Part shown: piece by piece, positions 20,803 to 31,549 of the stretch
Layout: every line of letters starts with the position of its first letter
How positions within the stretch are numbered: position 1 is the stretch's first letter
Assembly (NCBI GenBank): GCA_037349105.1
Contig: JAYJMM010000023.1
Location: forward strand, 248,001-312,000
Reading direction: 5' to 3'
From: Limnomonas spitsbergensis
Taxonomy: Eukaryota; Chlorophyta; Chlorophyceae; Chlamydomonadales
Length of the DNA: 64,000 bases
Translations under genes and position numbers: made by a program
Notes under the pieces: model-generated
Database searches by the model: none
What the model was told of the DNA's origin: nothing
Seen by the model: the letters and a program-made list of their open reading frames with translations, nothing else

Positions 20803-21060
20803 CAATAGCCACACGTTTCTTGAGGCCAGGAACCGGCCGAGGAGGTGAATGACTGACTGTACTGGCTGAAAGTGCTGCGCGGACGGACATTTAAATTATT
20901 TCAATGATGCGCGATGTTTAATTAAATTCTGTGCTGCGCGGCGTTAATTAAAATTAAAATTTCGTCGCTGCGCGACCGTTTTTTAAATTCTTTTTGGGGT
21001 GCGCGGCCGGAAAAAAATCTTTTTTTTTTGTGCGCGGAGTGAAAGCTGTTTTACGGTATA

Positions 21061-21516
21061 AGAAAACTGGGCAGACACGGCATGCCCTAGTCTATGACAA
21101 ATCAGAATTACTACCATGCATAGCAGAGTCATGAGCACAGTCATAGTGTCATGGCTAACGTGTCACTAGTCATGGCAACTAAAGAATGACAGGATTTCGG
21201 AAGGATGTTCCTCTGCCTATATCCACTTTGCATGAGTTTCTTGATGAGGAGGGCATGCTGGTTTTTGCAAGCTACGAGCTGGTTTTCTGGGAGGGTGTCT
21301 CTACAGTATTTGAACTCAAAGATATATATGGTTGTGTCTGCTCTATTTTGTGCTGGACAAGCATGATGTCGGGTTGCAGCTTATTTTTCTCCCCAGGCTT
21401 CGTATTGAGCCCTAGCAACATGTTTTCCGGGACCCTATTGCACGAAATTACGGGTGCGCCTGCCTTTTCAAATTTGTGTGCTGACCCAAGGTCAGCCATT
21501 GCGAGGTCTCCCTCCA
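21061..21516. other. Palindrome spacer edge
   Basis: Unique sequence between the fold-back element and the right arm. A 112-residue plus-strand ORF (21186-21524) is present, without a recognised domain; it runs into the arm boundary and is not called. Confidence 0.3.
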
Positions 21517-21974
21517 AACTATAACCAATCAGCATGGCCACGGATGGCTTGCTGTACCAGCCCCTCACAGTCACAGACAGTGAATTGGCTGACGTGTATC
21601 TGAATGCACCTACGGCTGGAGGCCCATGATCCACACGCCTGCTCCATCGTGGGTCTCCGCTACAACACCTGTTCGGGCCAGGCACAAGTGGTGATGCACA
21701 ATATTCATTGAACTGCACACCAGAGTCCCAGACCGGACAGGTGAGAGGCCATCCTGATCCTGACATTAGATCCAGGTAGATCCAACAAGGGCATCCTTTG
21801 ACAGCTGATCAGCCTACTGGCCTCGCCAGGCGGTTTGCAAGACGGCATTATGGTTGAGGGCACAGAAGGCTCGATGCTGCAGCCCTTCAGGAGCAGGTGC
21901 AGCAGATAAGTGCATCTGGCAGCTGAAGGCGGGAGGATTAGGAAAAACATCTCTCTGTCATCAACTGTATGCTC

Positions 21975-22465
21975 CACCCATATGCGCCTATGCACTCCCA
22001 TGCTGTCCTCCCATGCACATCCATGCACTACAGTCGTCTACCCACCTGATGCTGGCATGTAGCGCGTTTTGATGTGTCCATGCACTCCCATGCTGCCCCC
22101 CCATGCACACACATGCACTATGTGTGTCTACCCACCTGATGCTGGCATGCAGCGCACCCATATGCGCCCATGCAATCCCATGCTGTCCTCCCATATGTGC
22201 GCATGCTCTCCGATACCGTCCTCCCATGCACACCCATGTACTGTGTCTGTCTGCCCACCTGACGCTGGCATGCAGCGCACCCATATGCGCCCATGCACTC
22301 CCATGCTGTCCTCCCATGCATATCCATGCACTACAGTCGTCTACCCACCTGATGCTGGCATGTAGCGCGTTTGTATGTGCCCATGCACTCCCTCACTGTC
22401 CTCTCATGCACACCCATGCACCGTGTGTATTGGTCCACCTGATGTAGGCATGCAGCGCACCCATG
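21975..22465. repeat. ~91-bp minisatellite (right)
   Basis: Inverse of 8385-8875 with the same five units and the same internal 33-bp duplication. The array predates the palindrome duplication and has not changed copy number since. Confidence 0.8.
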
Positions 22466-22924
22466 CTCTCATTCCGGGCAGCTAGCTGCCCAGTCACCAG
22501 CGCCCCCTCTGCTCCCCCTTTCGACACTCAGGTGGACTGTTGTACAGCCTCACGGGCTGCCTGAAACGCCCTGAAGGGGGGGGGGGGAGTTAAGGGTTTA
22601 GGGCACAGGGTTCATGGGGTTAAGGGTTTATGGCACAGGTTGAAGGGAGGGTGATGGGGGAGGTGGGTGGCAAATCAAATTGAAGAGTGTAGGGTTCTGC
22701 CGCGCTCCACTTGTGGGAGACGATCGGGTGCTCAGCCAAGAAGTGTCAATGCAAAAAAAATAGACAGGCTAAAACCCCGGGCTCAGCGCCAACAGAGACC
22801 AAACAACCCTGATAGACCCGCGGCTCGGATGAGCTGGATGGAGTTTGTTACTGATGTGAAGCTGCCATGTAGCTGACATGTAACTAAATCACAAACTCAT
22901 GTGCACCCCACCTGCACTTGTTCC

Positions 22925-23035
22925 TGCTCTTGCCCGCCTGATCCACCTCGACCTGCAGCTGGCTCTCATTGGTAAAGCCACCAACTCACTGATAAACTTA
23001 GAGCTGGAGAAGGCGGCATCCTCGGTGGACTTGGT
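22925..23035 (-). pseudogene. Coiled-coil-like exon fragment (right)
   Basis: Partner of 7824-7925; the minus strand reads EDAAFSSSKFISELVAL. See the left copy for interpretation and relatives at 36.8 kb. Confidence 0.3.
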
Positions 23036-23317
23036 AAGCCTGGAGGCACGAGGGTTTCGGATGTCAGGGATAAATGGCTTGGGTTTAGGGGTAATGGGAC
23101 TTCAGGTGTGGGACTGCGGCGGGGTTTGGATTTCATGGTTTGGGCTAGGCTGTCAGTGCCTGGGATTGTGGTGTTTGGGTTAAGGGCTCATGGTGAAGTA
23201 TGGGTGAAGAGTAGGTGCGCCAGGTTTGTTGAGCAATATCGGTATTGCAGCTCTGACAAAACACGACAACATATATTTTGTCGTGGCTCGCTCGGCACCC
23301 GCTCAAGGAGTGTTTCG

Positions 23318-23366
23318 CTATAATTCAGCTACATTTCAGCTATAATTCAGCTACATTCCAGCTACC
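23318..23366. repeat. Tandem TTCAGCTACA motifs (right)
   Basis: Inverse of the GTAGCTGAA cluster at 7479-7535, again with about 10-bp spacing. Confidence 0.6.
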
Positions 23367-23744
23367 GACCGGCCCCCTATCAAAGTACCTCAAACATGGC
23401 CTTCCATGCTGCGTGGGCTGCCAGCTGTTGGCCGGTCCAGATTTGGTTTCCCAATCGAGTTTTCAGAGCAGGGGGGGTGCCTCGGCAAACATGGCTGCCT
23501 GGTCGAAAACAATCTGAAATAGAGACCACACATCAGCCAGCTAGCAGGCCAGGATTTATAGAGTGTTGTTACAGTGCTAAAGAAACCACCTGAAAGACAA
23601 CAAGGGGAAACCCAGAACCCTGAAATAGGAAACAAAGCCTTGGTGCCAAGGCCGGCCATGTAATGGAATTTGACTTGCCTAACATTGCAATCGGACCATG
23701 TTGCAGTGTCTCATTATCACAGAGTGTGTGCCCCCTGCTGAAAG

Positions 23745-24225
23745 ACACCTTCATCCCATAACCCAACCCAACCCGTCCATGAAGCCTAACAAAGCCTGCT
23801 TCCAAACCCAAACCCAGCCCACCTCTAGACCCAAACCAAACCAGCCTCCACATCATCACCTAGCCTACCAAACCCTGACCCAGCCCGGTCCTGAACCCTA
23901 ACCCAGCCCGCTTCGAAATCCTAACCCAGCCCGGTCCTGAACCCTAACCCAGCCCGCTTCAAAATCCGAACCCAGCCCGGTCCTGAACCCTTAAGCAGCC
24001 TGGTTTTAAAAGCCAAACCCAACCTGCTTGTAAACCCTGACCCAGCTATATTATGAACCCTAACACAGCCCACCACTGAACCCTTAATCAGCATGCACCT
24101 GAACCATAAGCCAACCCACCCTGCACCCCAATCCAGCCTGATCCTAAACCCTAACATTGTCTAATCCGAAACCCAATTCCAGCCTGCTCCTCAACCGTAA
24201 TCCAGCCCCAAATTTCGACCCTAAG
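23745..24225. repeat. Degenerate AACCCAGCCC minisatellite (right)
   Basis: Inverse of 6660-7080; repeated CCTGAACCCTAACCCAGCCC-type units of about 30 bp. Confidence 0.65.
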
Positions 24226-24228
24226 TAC

Positions 24229-24285
24229 CTGCCCAGCGTTACGCAGCACAGAGGCACCCGCCCACTCCGCCACCTGCTCATCAAA
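24229..24285 (-). pseudogene. Exon-like fragment ending at GT donor (right)
   Basis: Inverse copy of 6600-6656, with identical donor context. Confidence 0.35.
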
Positions 24286-24313
24286 CCTATAACCTTAACA
24301 GAACGCACAATCA

Positions 24314-24897
24314 CCAAACCCTAATCTTTGAGGGTTACGGAGCATACCGATCACCTCTGCCCCATAAAAATCCTCAAGGGCGGCGTCACAGGGCAGACCA
24401 TATTGCATTATTATTTGCCTCAGCTACTATTCAGCTACATCATGTCCATGCCCCACCTTTATATTGGATAGACGAAAGCTGAAGTGAAGCTGAACAACAG
24501 GGTGGGCACAGAGCATAAAAGGGTTCCTCTGGTTACCTGTCCCCAGCGTATCCGCACATGAGTGAGTAACCTTATGCATCTGGATGTGTCACGACTGGCC
24601 ACCATCATCAGCCAGAGTGCAACTAGAGGCCCTTCCTCACATGGTCGCCTCACCAGATGCCATGTTGAGTGCAAGTCAGCAGACGTGAGACAAGTGTCCC
24701 CAGCACCAGGCTTGGTATGCAGTGCCTAAGTTGAGTAGCATGTCCATGACAAGTGCCTGCAGGGTTTTGGCGGTGGACAGGTGCTGCTTAGAGCAATTAG
24801 CCGTTGGTCCCCTGGTATTGGCACAAGGGCCACCAGACAGGTTGTCGACTGTCGTGTCAATGCACTGAACAGTGTTTGAATCCTGGCAAAAAGGTGT
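24314..24897. repeat. Segment present only in right arm
   Basis: On the left the GTGATTGTGCG flank joins the 18-bp array directly; on the right about 580 bp intervene. This segment is a diverged copy of 28.05-28.85 kb: it repeats the fold-back motif, the GGTTACCTGTCC word and the CTGGATGTGTCA region in the same order. It is either an insertion here or a deletion on the left. Confidence 0.6.
24421..24497. repeat. Paired-AGCTGAA fold-back element, extra copy
   Basis: CAGCTACTATTCAGCTACAT faces AGCTGAAGTGAAGCTGAAC across about 35 bp. Lies in the right-arm-only segment. Confidence 0.55.
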
Positions 24898-26530
24898 TTG
24901 GGCAGCGAGGCCTGCATGGGCAGCGAGGCCTGCATAGGCAGTAAGGCCTGCATGGGCAGCAAGGCATGCAGGGACAGGAAGGCCTGCATGGACGGCCAGG
25001 CATGCATGGACGGCCAGGCATACATGGGCAGCAAGGCCTGCATGGGCAACAAGGCCTGCATGGGCAGCAAGGCCTGCGTGGGCAGGAAGGCCTGCATGGG
25101 CAGTGAGGTCCGCATGGGCATCGATGCCTGCATGGGCAGCGAGGCATGCATGGACAGCAAGGCCTGCATGGGCAGTCAGGCCTGCAAGGGCAGCAAGGCC
25201 TGCACGGACAGTAAGGTCTGCATGGGCAGCAAGGCATACTTGGGCAGTAAGGCCTGCATGGGCAGTAAGGCCGACATGGGCAGTAAGGCCTGCATGGGCA
25301 GTAGGGCCTACATGGGCAGCAAGGCCTGCATGGACAGTAAGGCCTACATGGGCAGTAAGGCCTGCATGGACAGTAAGGCCTACATGGTCAGCAAGGCCTG
25401 CATGGGCAGCAAGGCCTACATGGGCAGCAAGGCCTGCATGGAAAGTAAAGCCTACATGGGCAGTAAGGCCTGCATGGACAGTAAGGCCTACATGGTCAGC
25501 AAGGCCTGCATGGGCAGCAAGGCCTACATGGGCAGCAAGGCCTGCATGGACAGTAAGGCCTACATGGGCAGCAAGGCCTGCATGGACAGTAAGGCCTACA
25601 TTGGCAGCAAGGCCTGCATGGACAGTAAGGCCTACATGGGCAGCAAGGCCTGTGTGGGCAGTAAGGCATGCATGGCAGCAAGGCCTGCATGGGCAGTAAG
25701 GCCTGCATGGACAGTAAGGCCTACATGGACAGCAAGGCCTGCATGGGCAGTAAGGCCTGCATGGACAGTAAGGCCTTCATGGGCAGCAAGGCCTGCATGG
25801 GCAGTAAGGCCTGCATGGGCAGTAGGGCCTACATGGGCAGCAAGGCCTGCATGGACAGTAAGGCCTGCATGGGCAGCAAGGCCTACATGGGCAGTAAGGC
25901 CTGCATGGGCAACAAGGCCTGCATGGGCAGTAAGGCCTGCATGGGCAGCAAGGCCTACATGGGCAACAAGGCCTACATGGGCAACAAGGCCTGCATGGAC
26001 AGTAAGGCCTACATGGGCAGCAAGGCCTGCGTGGGCAGTAAGGCCTGCATGGCAGCAAGGCCTGCATGGGCAGTAAGGCCTGCATGGACAGTAAGGCCTA
26101 CATGGGCAGTAAGGCCTGCATGGGCAGTAAGGCCTACATGGGCAGCAAGGCCTGCATGGACAGTAAGGCCTACATGGGCAGCAAGGCCTGCATGTGCAGT
26201 AAGGCCTACATGGGCAGCAAGGCCTGCATGGACAGTAAGGCCTACATGGGCAGCAAGGCCTGTGTGGGCAGTAAGGCCTGCATGGCAGCAAGGCCTGCAT
26301 GGGCAGTAAGGCCTGCATGGACAGTAAGGCCTACATGGACAGCAAGGCCTGCATGGGCAGCAAGGCCTACATGGGCAGCAAGGCCTACATGGGCAGTAAG
26401 GCCTGCATGGGCAACAAGGCCTGCATGGGCAGCAAGTCCTGCGTGGGCAGCAAGGCCTGCGTGGGCAGGGAGGCCAGCATGGGCAGCAAAGGCCTGCATG
26501 GGCAGCGAGGTCTGCAATGGCAGGGAGGCA
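24898..26530. repeat. 18-bp minisatellite, ~91 units (right)
   Basis: Inverse of the 5869-6570 array, more than twice as long. Internal blocks are themselves repeated: three segments contain a unit shortened to GCATGGCAGCAAGG (near 25670, 26045 and 26278), about 235-375 bp apart. This indicates expansion by larger blocks. Long ORFs (up to 392 codons) are artefacts of the 18-bp period. Confidence 0.9.
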
Positions 26531-26534
26531 TGCA

Positions 26535-26675
26535 TCATTTTCTGCCAGGCCAGGTCACGGAGGAGCGTATCCACCTCTTCAGGGTGTTCCTTGACCATGT
26601 GGGTAGCAGGGTGGGCACATTTGACGGCTGTCTTGGCTGCATGTGTCGCCCTCGTTGAGGGTATGTTGCAGCCAG
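26535..26675 (-). pseudogene. Exon-like fragment beside 18-bp array (right)
   Basis: Inverse of 5735-5868, with the frame HMVKEHPEEVDTLLRDLAWQ retained. Confidence 0.35.
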
Positions 26676-27047
26676 CTCCCCAGATCCAGCCAAGCCATGC
26701 ACATACATTCAGGAACAGGGCTTCAAGGTGTCTGATGGTGGAGGATAAGGGTTGAGGGATTGAATAAGGTTGTGAGAAGAGTTAATGCCACATCGGCAAT
26801 GCCACTATCTAGCATTCACGATTTTGGCCAACGGGGATGTAAAAACTGAAGCGGAGGTCGGCCACACAAGAGCATTGGACTTGCCATTGATCCATGCTCT
26901 ACTGTCTCCTTAACATTCAGACATCTCAAGAGACCTTTCATAAATCATTCCAGTCCTAAACCCTTACTCAGTCAGCTCTTAGGCAGGCATACTCAGGCAA
27001 CCCAGCCCGTCCCTGAACCCGATTTTAAGCCAGGCACAGTTGCTGAC
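26676..27047. other. Unassigned segment, right arm
   Basis: Matches about 5170-5734 on the left, but part of the degenerate GGGTTCAG minisatellite (about 240 bp) is missing here. No gene. Confidence 0.35.
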
Positions 27048-27148
27048 CTGCCTGCAGAACGGGGCCCTTGGCCCTTGGCCGCCAGGTCCAGGTCCGCATC
27101 CTCAATCACAATGAACAGCACGTTGCAAGACTCATCCAGAGTCACGCG
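27048..27148 (-). pseudogene. Exon-like fragment, unidentified gene (right)
   Basis: Inverse of 5068-5168; splice-like boundaries preserved and the frame still open (LDESCNVLFIVIEDADLDL). Confidence 0.4.
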
Positions 27149-27211
27149 CTGCAGAGGGTGGGGGTGTGGAAGGGGGGTGGGAATGAAGGGGGGTGGGGTG
27201 TGCAAGGATTA

Positions 27212-27790
27212 AAATGTCCTGGGTTACGGGTTTAAGGTTCAGGGTTAAAGGTCCAGGGTTACGGGTTTAGGGATCAGGGTTAAAGGTCCAGGGTTACGGG
27301 TTTAGGGATCAGGTTAAAGGTCCAGGGTTACGGGTTTAGGGATCAGGTTAAATGTCCAGGGTTACGGGTTTAGGGATCAGGTTAAATGTCCAGGGTTACA
27401 GGTTTAGGGATCAGGTTAAAGGTCCAGGGTTACGGGTTTAGGGATCAGGGTTAAATGTCCAGGGTTACAGGTTTAGGGATCAGGTTAAAGGTCCAGGTTT
27501 GCGGGTTTAGGGATCAGGGTTTAAGGTCCAGGGTTGCGGGTTTAGGGATCAGGGTTAAAGGTCCAGGGTTGCGGGTTTAGGGATCAGGTTAAAGGTCCAG
27601 GGTTGCGGGTTCGGGTTTAAATGTCCAGGGTTACGGGTTTAGGGATCAGGTTTAAGGTCCAGGGTTATGGGTTGAAGGTTCAGGATTAGATGTCCTGGGT
27701 TTCGGGTCTAGGGTTCATGAGTAAAGGTCCAGGGTTGCCGGTTTAGGGTTCAGGATTAAATGTCCAGGGTTACGGGTTAGGGTTTGTTGC
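27212..27790. repeat. Telomere-like ~34-bp minisatellite, long allele
   Basis: About 17 units of GGGTTACGGGTTTAGGGATC plus AGGTTAAAGGTCCA. The left arm has about 7-8. Confidence 0.75.
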
Positions 27791-28056
27791 TTCCCAGCTG
27801 GGTATGGTGAAGCTTGGTCAGCCCCGCCCAACCCAGCCCCACCCTGTCCACGCTCTGCCACGCCCTGTCCCCGCCTTGCCCTGCCCCGCCCCAGCCCCTG
27901 CCCCAGCCCTGCCACGCCCCCACTCCTGCCCTGTCGCAGTGGATGTGGGATGCTGACTGTTGGCCGCTCAATGTAAGGAAACTTCAGGGTTACATAGCAG
28001 ACCTCGGTCTCATAATAATAGAGTCGCATTGCAGACCACTCATAGGCATAAGCTGC

Positions 28057-28127
28057 TTCAGCTACCCGTCAGCTACATCATGGCCATCCCCCTGGATATA
28101 GGATGGAACATGAAGTGTAGCTGAACA
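28057..28127. repeat. Paired-AGCTGAA fold-back element, right arm
   Basis: Inverse copy of 4427-4497, followed by the shared GGGCACAGAGCA and GGTTACCTGCCC flank. Confidence 0.55.
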
Positions 28128-28993
28128 ACAAGATGGGCACAGAGCACTCCAGAACCATCCCCTGGTTACCTGCCCATAGCAACATGGCATGCGGGACCAT
28201 GCCCCCAGGTAAAGCCCGGGTGTAGCTAAATAACAGGTTCAAAAAACATACCCTGGTTTACTTATATTGTGTTCAGCTACAATTCAGCTACGTCGTTTCC
28301 TACGGCCGGGGGGTAACGGCACAGCATGCCCTGCTGCTGCTGAGGATGTGCAGCTCGCCCTTTGCATGCGACATGGAGCACTCAGACCTTCGGGGTTGGA
28401 GTGGTTGATAGGGAAAAGGGTTTAGGGATAGTGCCATGTTTAGTCCCTAGCCCGAGGGCATCCCATCAGCTGCTCTGGCGGAGCCAACTCATCGAGTTGC
28501 CAAGTGTGTTGTGAGGGTCAAAGAAGTCACAGGCATGCAGCGTCTGCTGACTCAGCCCTCATGCATGGGTTCCGGAGCGCAAAGGCAACATGCTTGCTTT
28601 CTACCACCACAAGCATCATTCCTTAAGCCGGAACAAACTTCTGGAGGATTATCCAGCATCTCTGTGCATGTATAGCCTCGTGTAGCTGGATGTGTCATGT
28701 CTGCCCTCCTCCATGAGCCAAGGGGTGCAACTGGAGGCCCTTCCTCGCATGGGGGCCTCGCCATATGCCATGCAGTGCATGGCATTTGGTGGGAGTGCAA
28801 GCCAGCAGATGGGAGACAAGTGCGTGCGCCATTGGAGTGCTGAACAATATTTCAAGCTCACAACTAGACCTGGCGAAGGGGATGCCAGCCTCGGTATGCT
28901 GGCATATGTGCCATGCTGTCCTCGAACCCGACGGAAGGTCGCATACTCCTCGACGCTTCATCGGATTACAATGCTTGCTTGCAATTTTACTGA
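28128..28993. other. Upstream region of right ankyrin gene
   Basis: Conserved with 3556-4426. A 143-codon ORF (28692-29123, plus) overlaps the presumed promoter; its left counterpart is on the opposite strand and is broken differently, so it is not called. Confidence 0.35.
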
Positions 28994-29013
28994 CTATCTA
29001 TATATCCAGATAG
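28994..29013 (+). promoter_or_regulatory. Candidate TATA hairpin upstream of right ankyrin gene
   Basis: CTATCT-ATATATCC-AGATAG about 175 bp before the ATG, identical to the left arm. Confidence 0.3.
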
Positions 29014-29186
29014 TGCTTATGATGACAATTGAGTTGTCGCACCGAACCCTCGGGTGTTTACCGATCCCACAACCGATCCTGCTTGTTTTCACTGCGACCA
29101 GACTCAGGGGACTCATTCAGTAACTTAACTAGAATTAAATTATTTGTTTTCAAGCACTGCATACGAATCAACCAGTCAGCAACGAA

Positions 29187-30632
29187 ATGAACGTGGCCGG
29201 AGATCCGAATGTGATCCGAACGGTATTGGATGACCTCCCCGAGGAACTGCTTGGCAACATCTTCATTCGCGCGGGCAATTGGAAAGCATGTGGGACGAAC
29301 CTTGCAGCCTGGAACGTGAGCCGGAGGTGGCGCGACTGTATACGAGGAAGCGTGCAACGCCTAGGCGATCTCTTGATCGAGGTCCACGGCGCTGAGGGGG
29401 CACTTGCACAGGCTACCCAATGCTACAGCCACGCGGTGGACGCAGTCGCACTTGCGATGCAGCTCATGCACTTTGCAAGAGCCAACTGCCAGGGTGGACG
29501 CATGCTGATTCTAGCGGCAGCCCGTGGCAACCAAGCCCTGGTTCGTTTGTTCTTGGAGTCACCGGAGCATGCGCCTCGTGCGGACTGCCGTGATGGTGAG
29601 GCATTGAGGCATGCAGCTAGGGGTGGCCACGAGGCAGTGTCGCGCATGCTACTAAAGTGGGAGGAGCATGCGCCTCGAGCGGACTGCCGTGATGGTGAGG
29701 CTTTGTGCCTTGCAGCTCAAGGTGGCCATGAGGCACTGGTGCGCATGCTACTAGAGTGGGAGGAGCATGCACCTCGAGCGGACTGTATAAATGGTTCGGC
29801 ATTGTGCAATGCAGCTAGTGGCGGCCACGAGGTTGTGGTGCGTATGCTACTTGAGTGGGGGGAGCATGCGCCTCGTGCAGACTGCCGTGATGGCATGGCA
29901 TTGTGTTTTGCTTCTGGGGGCGGCCACGAGGTAGTGGTGCTCATGCTACTGAAGTGGGGGGAGCATGCACCTCGAGCGAACTGTCAAAATGGTGAGGCAT
30001 TGTGCAATGCAGCTGGGGGTGGCCAGAAGGCAGTGGTGCACATGCTATTGAAGTGGGAGGAGCATGCGCCTCGTGCGGACTGTCAGGGTGGCATGCCTTT
30101 GTGCATGGCAGCTGAAGGTGGCCATGAGGAAGTGGTGCGCATGCTACTGGAGTGGGGGGAGCATGCGCCTCGAGCGGACTGCAGTGATGGCGCGGCTTTG
30201 CGCCATGCCGCTTGCGGTGGCAACGAGGCAGTGGTGCGCATGCTACTGGAGTGGGGGGAGCATGCGCCTCGAGCGGACTGTCTGAATGGCATGGCATTGT
30301 GCCTGGCAGCTTATACTGGTCGTGAGGGTGTGGTGCGTATGCTTCTTGAGTGGGAGGAGCATGCACCTCGTTCGGACTGCTGTGATGGTTCCGCGTTATG
30401 CAGTGCAGCTGAGCACGGCCATGAAGGAGTGGTGCATATTTTATTTGCAATGTGGCCGATGGATGCGCCTTACACAAACTTTGTCCGGGATAGAGCAGTA
30501 CACAAAGCAGCTTCAAACGGACACGAGGCGCTGGTGCCTCTCCTCCTTAATGCGCTTCCGGAGCGTCAACATATTGGGGATGACGGGGATTATGAGGTTA
30601 GTGATGGTGACTCAGATGACGACTCTTTATAA
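29187..30632 (+). CDS. F-box-like ankyrin-repeat protein, right copy
   Basis: 481 residues. F-box-like segment at about 14-52, ankyrin repeats from about 99 to 463, acidic C-terminus. It differs from the left copy by one whole extra 33-residue repeat (about residues 192-224, bases 29760-29858, containing ADCINGSALCNAASGGHEVV) and about ten substitutions. Repeat 9 (about residues 392-424) carries APRSDCC where the others have APRADC. Likely role, by family, is recruiting a protein partner through ankyrin repeats to an SCF ligase through the F-box. It is transcribed away from the palindrome centre; the TATA-like hairpin and whole upstream region are shared with the left copy. Both copies are intact, so neither is an obvious pseudogene. 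Confidence 0.88.
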   Translation: MNVAGDPNVIRTVLDDLPEELLGNIFIRAGNWKACGTNLAAWNVSRRWRDCIRGSVQRLGDLLIEVHGAEGALAQATQCYSHAVDAVALAMQLMHFARANCQGGRMLILAAARGNQALVRLFLESPEHAPRADCRDGEALRHAARGGHEAVSRMLLKWEEHAPRADCRDGEALCLAAQGGHEALVRMLLEWEEHAPRADCINGSALCNAASGGHEVVVRMLLEWGEHAPRADCRDGMALCFASGGGHEVVVLMLLKWGEHAPRANCQNGEALCNAAGGGQKAVVHMLLKWEEHAPRADCQGGMPLCMAAEGGHEEVVRMLLEWGEHAPRADCSDGAALRHAACGGNEAVVRMLLEWGEHAPRADCLNGMALCLAAYTGREGVVRMLLEWEEHAPRSDCCDGSALCSAAEHGHEGVVHILFAMWPMDAPYTNFVRDRAVHKAASNGHEALVPLLLNALPERQHIGDDGDYEVSDGDSDDDSL

Positions 30633-30800
30633 TTGGGTGATGAGGAGAGTGATGAGGGCGCGGAGGGCGATAGTGAGGAGGGGGGAGAGGAAGAGAGTGA
30701 GGAGGGTCAGGAGGACGATAGTGAGGAGGATGAAGAGGGTGCGTAGGGCGATGTGGGTGAAGAGGGCGGATATGGCCATAGGGACATGAAAGATGGATGA
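30633..30800 (+). other. In-frame acidic extension after ankyrin stop (right)
   Basis: After TAA (30630-30632) the same frame gives LGDEESDEGAEGDSEEGG and more acidic residues. It meets TAG at 30744-30746, then 17 codons to TGA at 30798-30800. Matches the left arm in frame and stop positions. Confidence 0.4.
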
Positions 30801-31440
30801 CCTCAAAGCCCACAGGGGGCATCACTAGCTCGATGAGGAAGGTCATGCCAAACATATGCCCATTTCAAATTAAGGACCCCTCGTGGGCTATATGACAATT
30901 TCGACTATTTTGTAGCCTCCTTATTTTTGGTCTCCGGCCCTTTGCTCCGGGGGGAGGGGAGGTTGGGAGCGTCTATTTTGCATCCCTAGCATAACTTTCC
31001 CAGTGCTGATGAGGGGGCCTCTTCTCTTGATAATATATTAATTTATACTGGGTATTTGCTCTATGGTAGGCCCATATGCCCCCGTTGTGGCGCAATCCTT
31101 GGCTAGGGTGTTTTGCTTGCCCTATGTTGTGGAACGTGTGGAGTGCAACTTGTTGTCGATAAATGCTAGGGTTTGCTAAATATGGATAATTTGTGCCTTC
31201 CATTATAAAACTTGTGTCTAATGGTCAACACTAAGCGAAAAACACTCACGCCCTGAACGTCTCAGTAATTTACCCAGGTTTCTTGGAATCATGTCATGCG
31301 TTGGAGGTTAGTATTGGAGTTGACTAATGAGGAGGTGTTTTCCTGGGATGGTCCATGTTTATGTTGAGTGATATTATGAGAGGGTCCATATCTACGCAGT
31401 TGATTTTCAACAATATAAAACAAATTTTGTGTGCATGATT
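30801..31440. other. Gene-free 3' flank of right ankyrin gene
   Basis: Inverse of 1216-1847. Nothing beyond low-complexity purine/pyrimidine runs. Confidence 0.45.
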
Positions 31441-31542
31441 GTGTGGCCGATTGAGCGTGATTACGTCATTCACGTTGGACATGTAAATGACGTCACACCT
31501 CACTATGGGCCATGCTGAGATGAAGCTCGGCCACTTCGGCAA
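31441..31542. repeat. Dispersed TGACGTCA motif block (right)
   Basis: Inverse of 1109-1215, with ATGACGTCACACC and AAGCTCGGCCACTTCGG. Confidence 0.5.
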
Positions 31543-31549
31543 TAAAAAA

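Larger units (their letters stand above)
19545..21060. mobile_element. AT-rich composite fold-back element
   Basis: Two nested inverted pairs are visible: 19545-19825 with 20335-20620, and 19935-20330 with 20690-21060. Both consist of GTGCGCGG-rich stretches alternating with poly-A/T and TTTAATTAAA words, ending in TACCGTAAAxCGCC. Inside the second pair are two tRNA-like segments in opposite orientation. The composition differs sharply from the surroundings. It is best read as two copies of a repeated element inserted head to head. No transposase is present. Confidence 0.65.

Noticed and set aside
24898..26076. 392-codon MGSKAC repeat protein
   Set aside because: 18-bp array; array length and frame differ between the arms and nothing non-repetitive is attached except one exon-like fragment in another frame.
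27212..27790. True telomere or chromosome end
   Set aside because: The period is about 34 bp, with only partial CCCTAAA words, and unique sequence follows on both sides.
30630..30800. Genetic code with TAA and TAG read as glutamine
   Set aside because: The three RAP exons contain many CAA/CAG codons and no internal TAA or TAG, so a genome-wide recoding is not supported by two codons.
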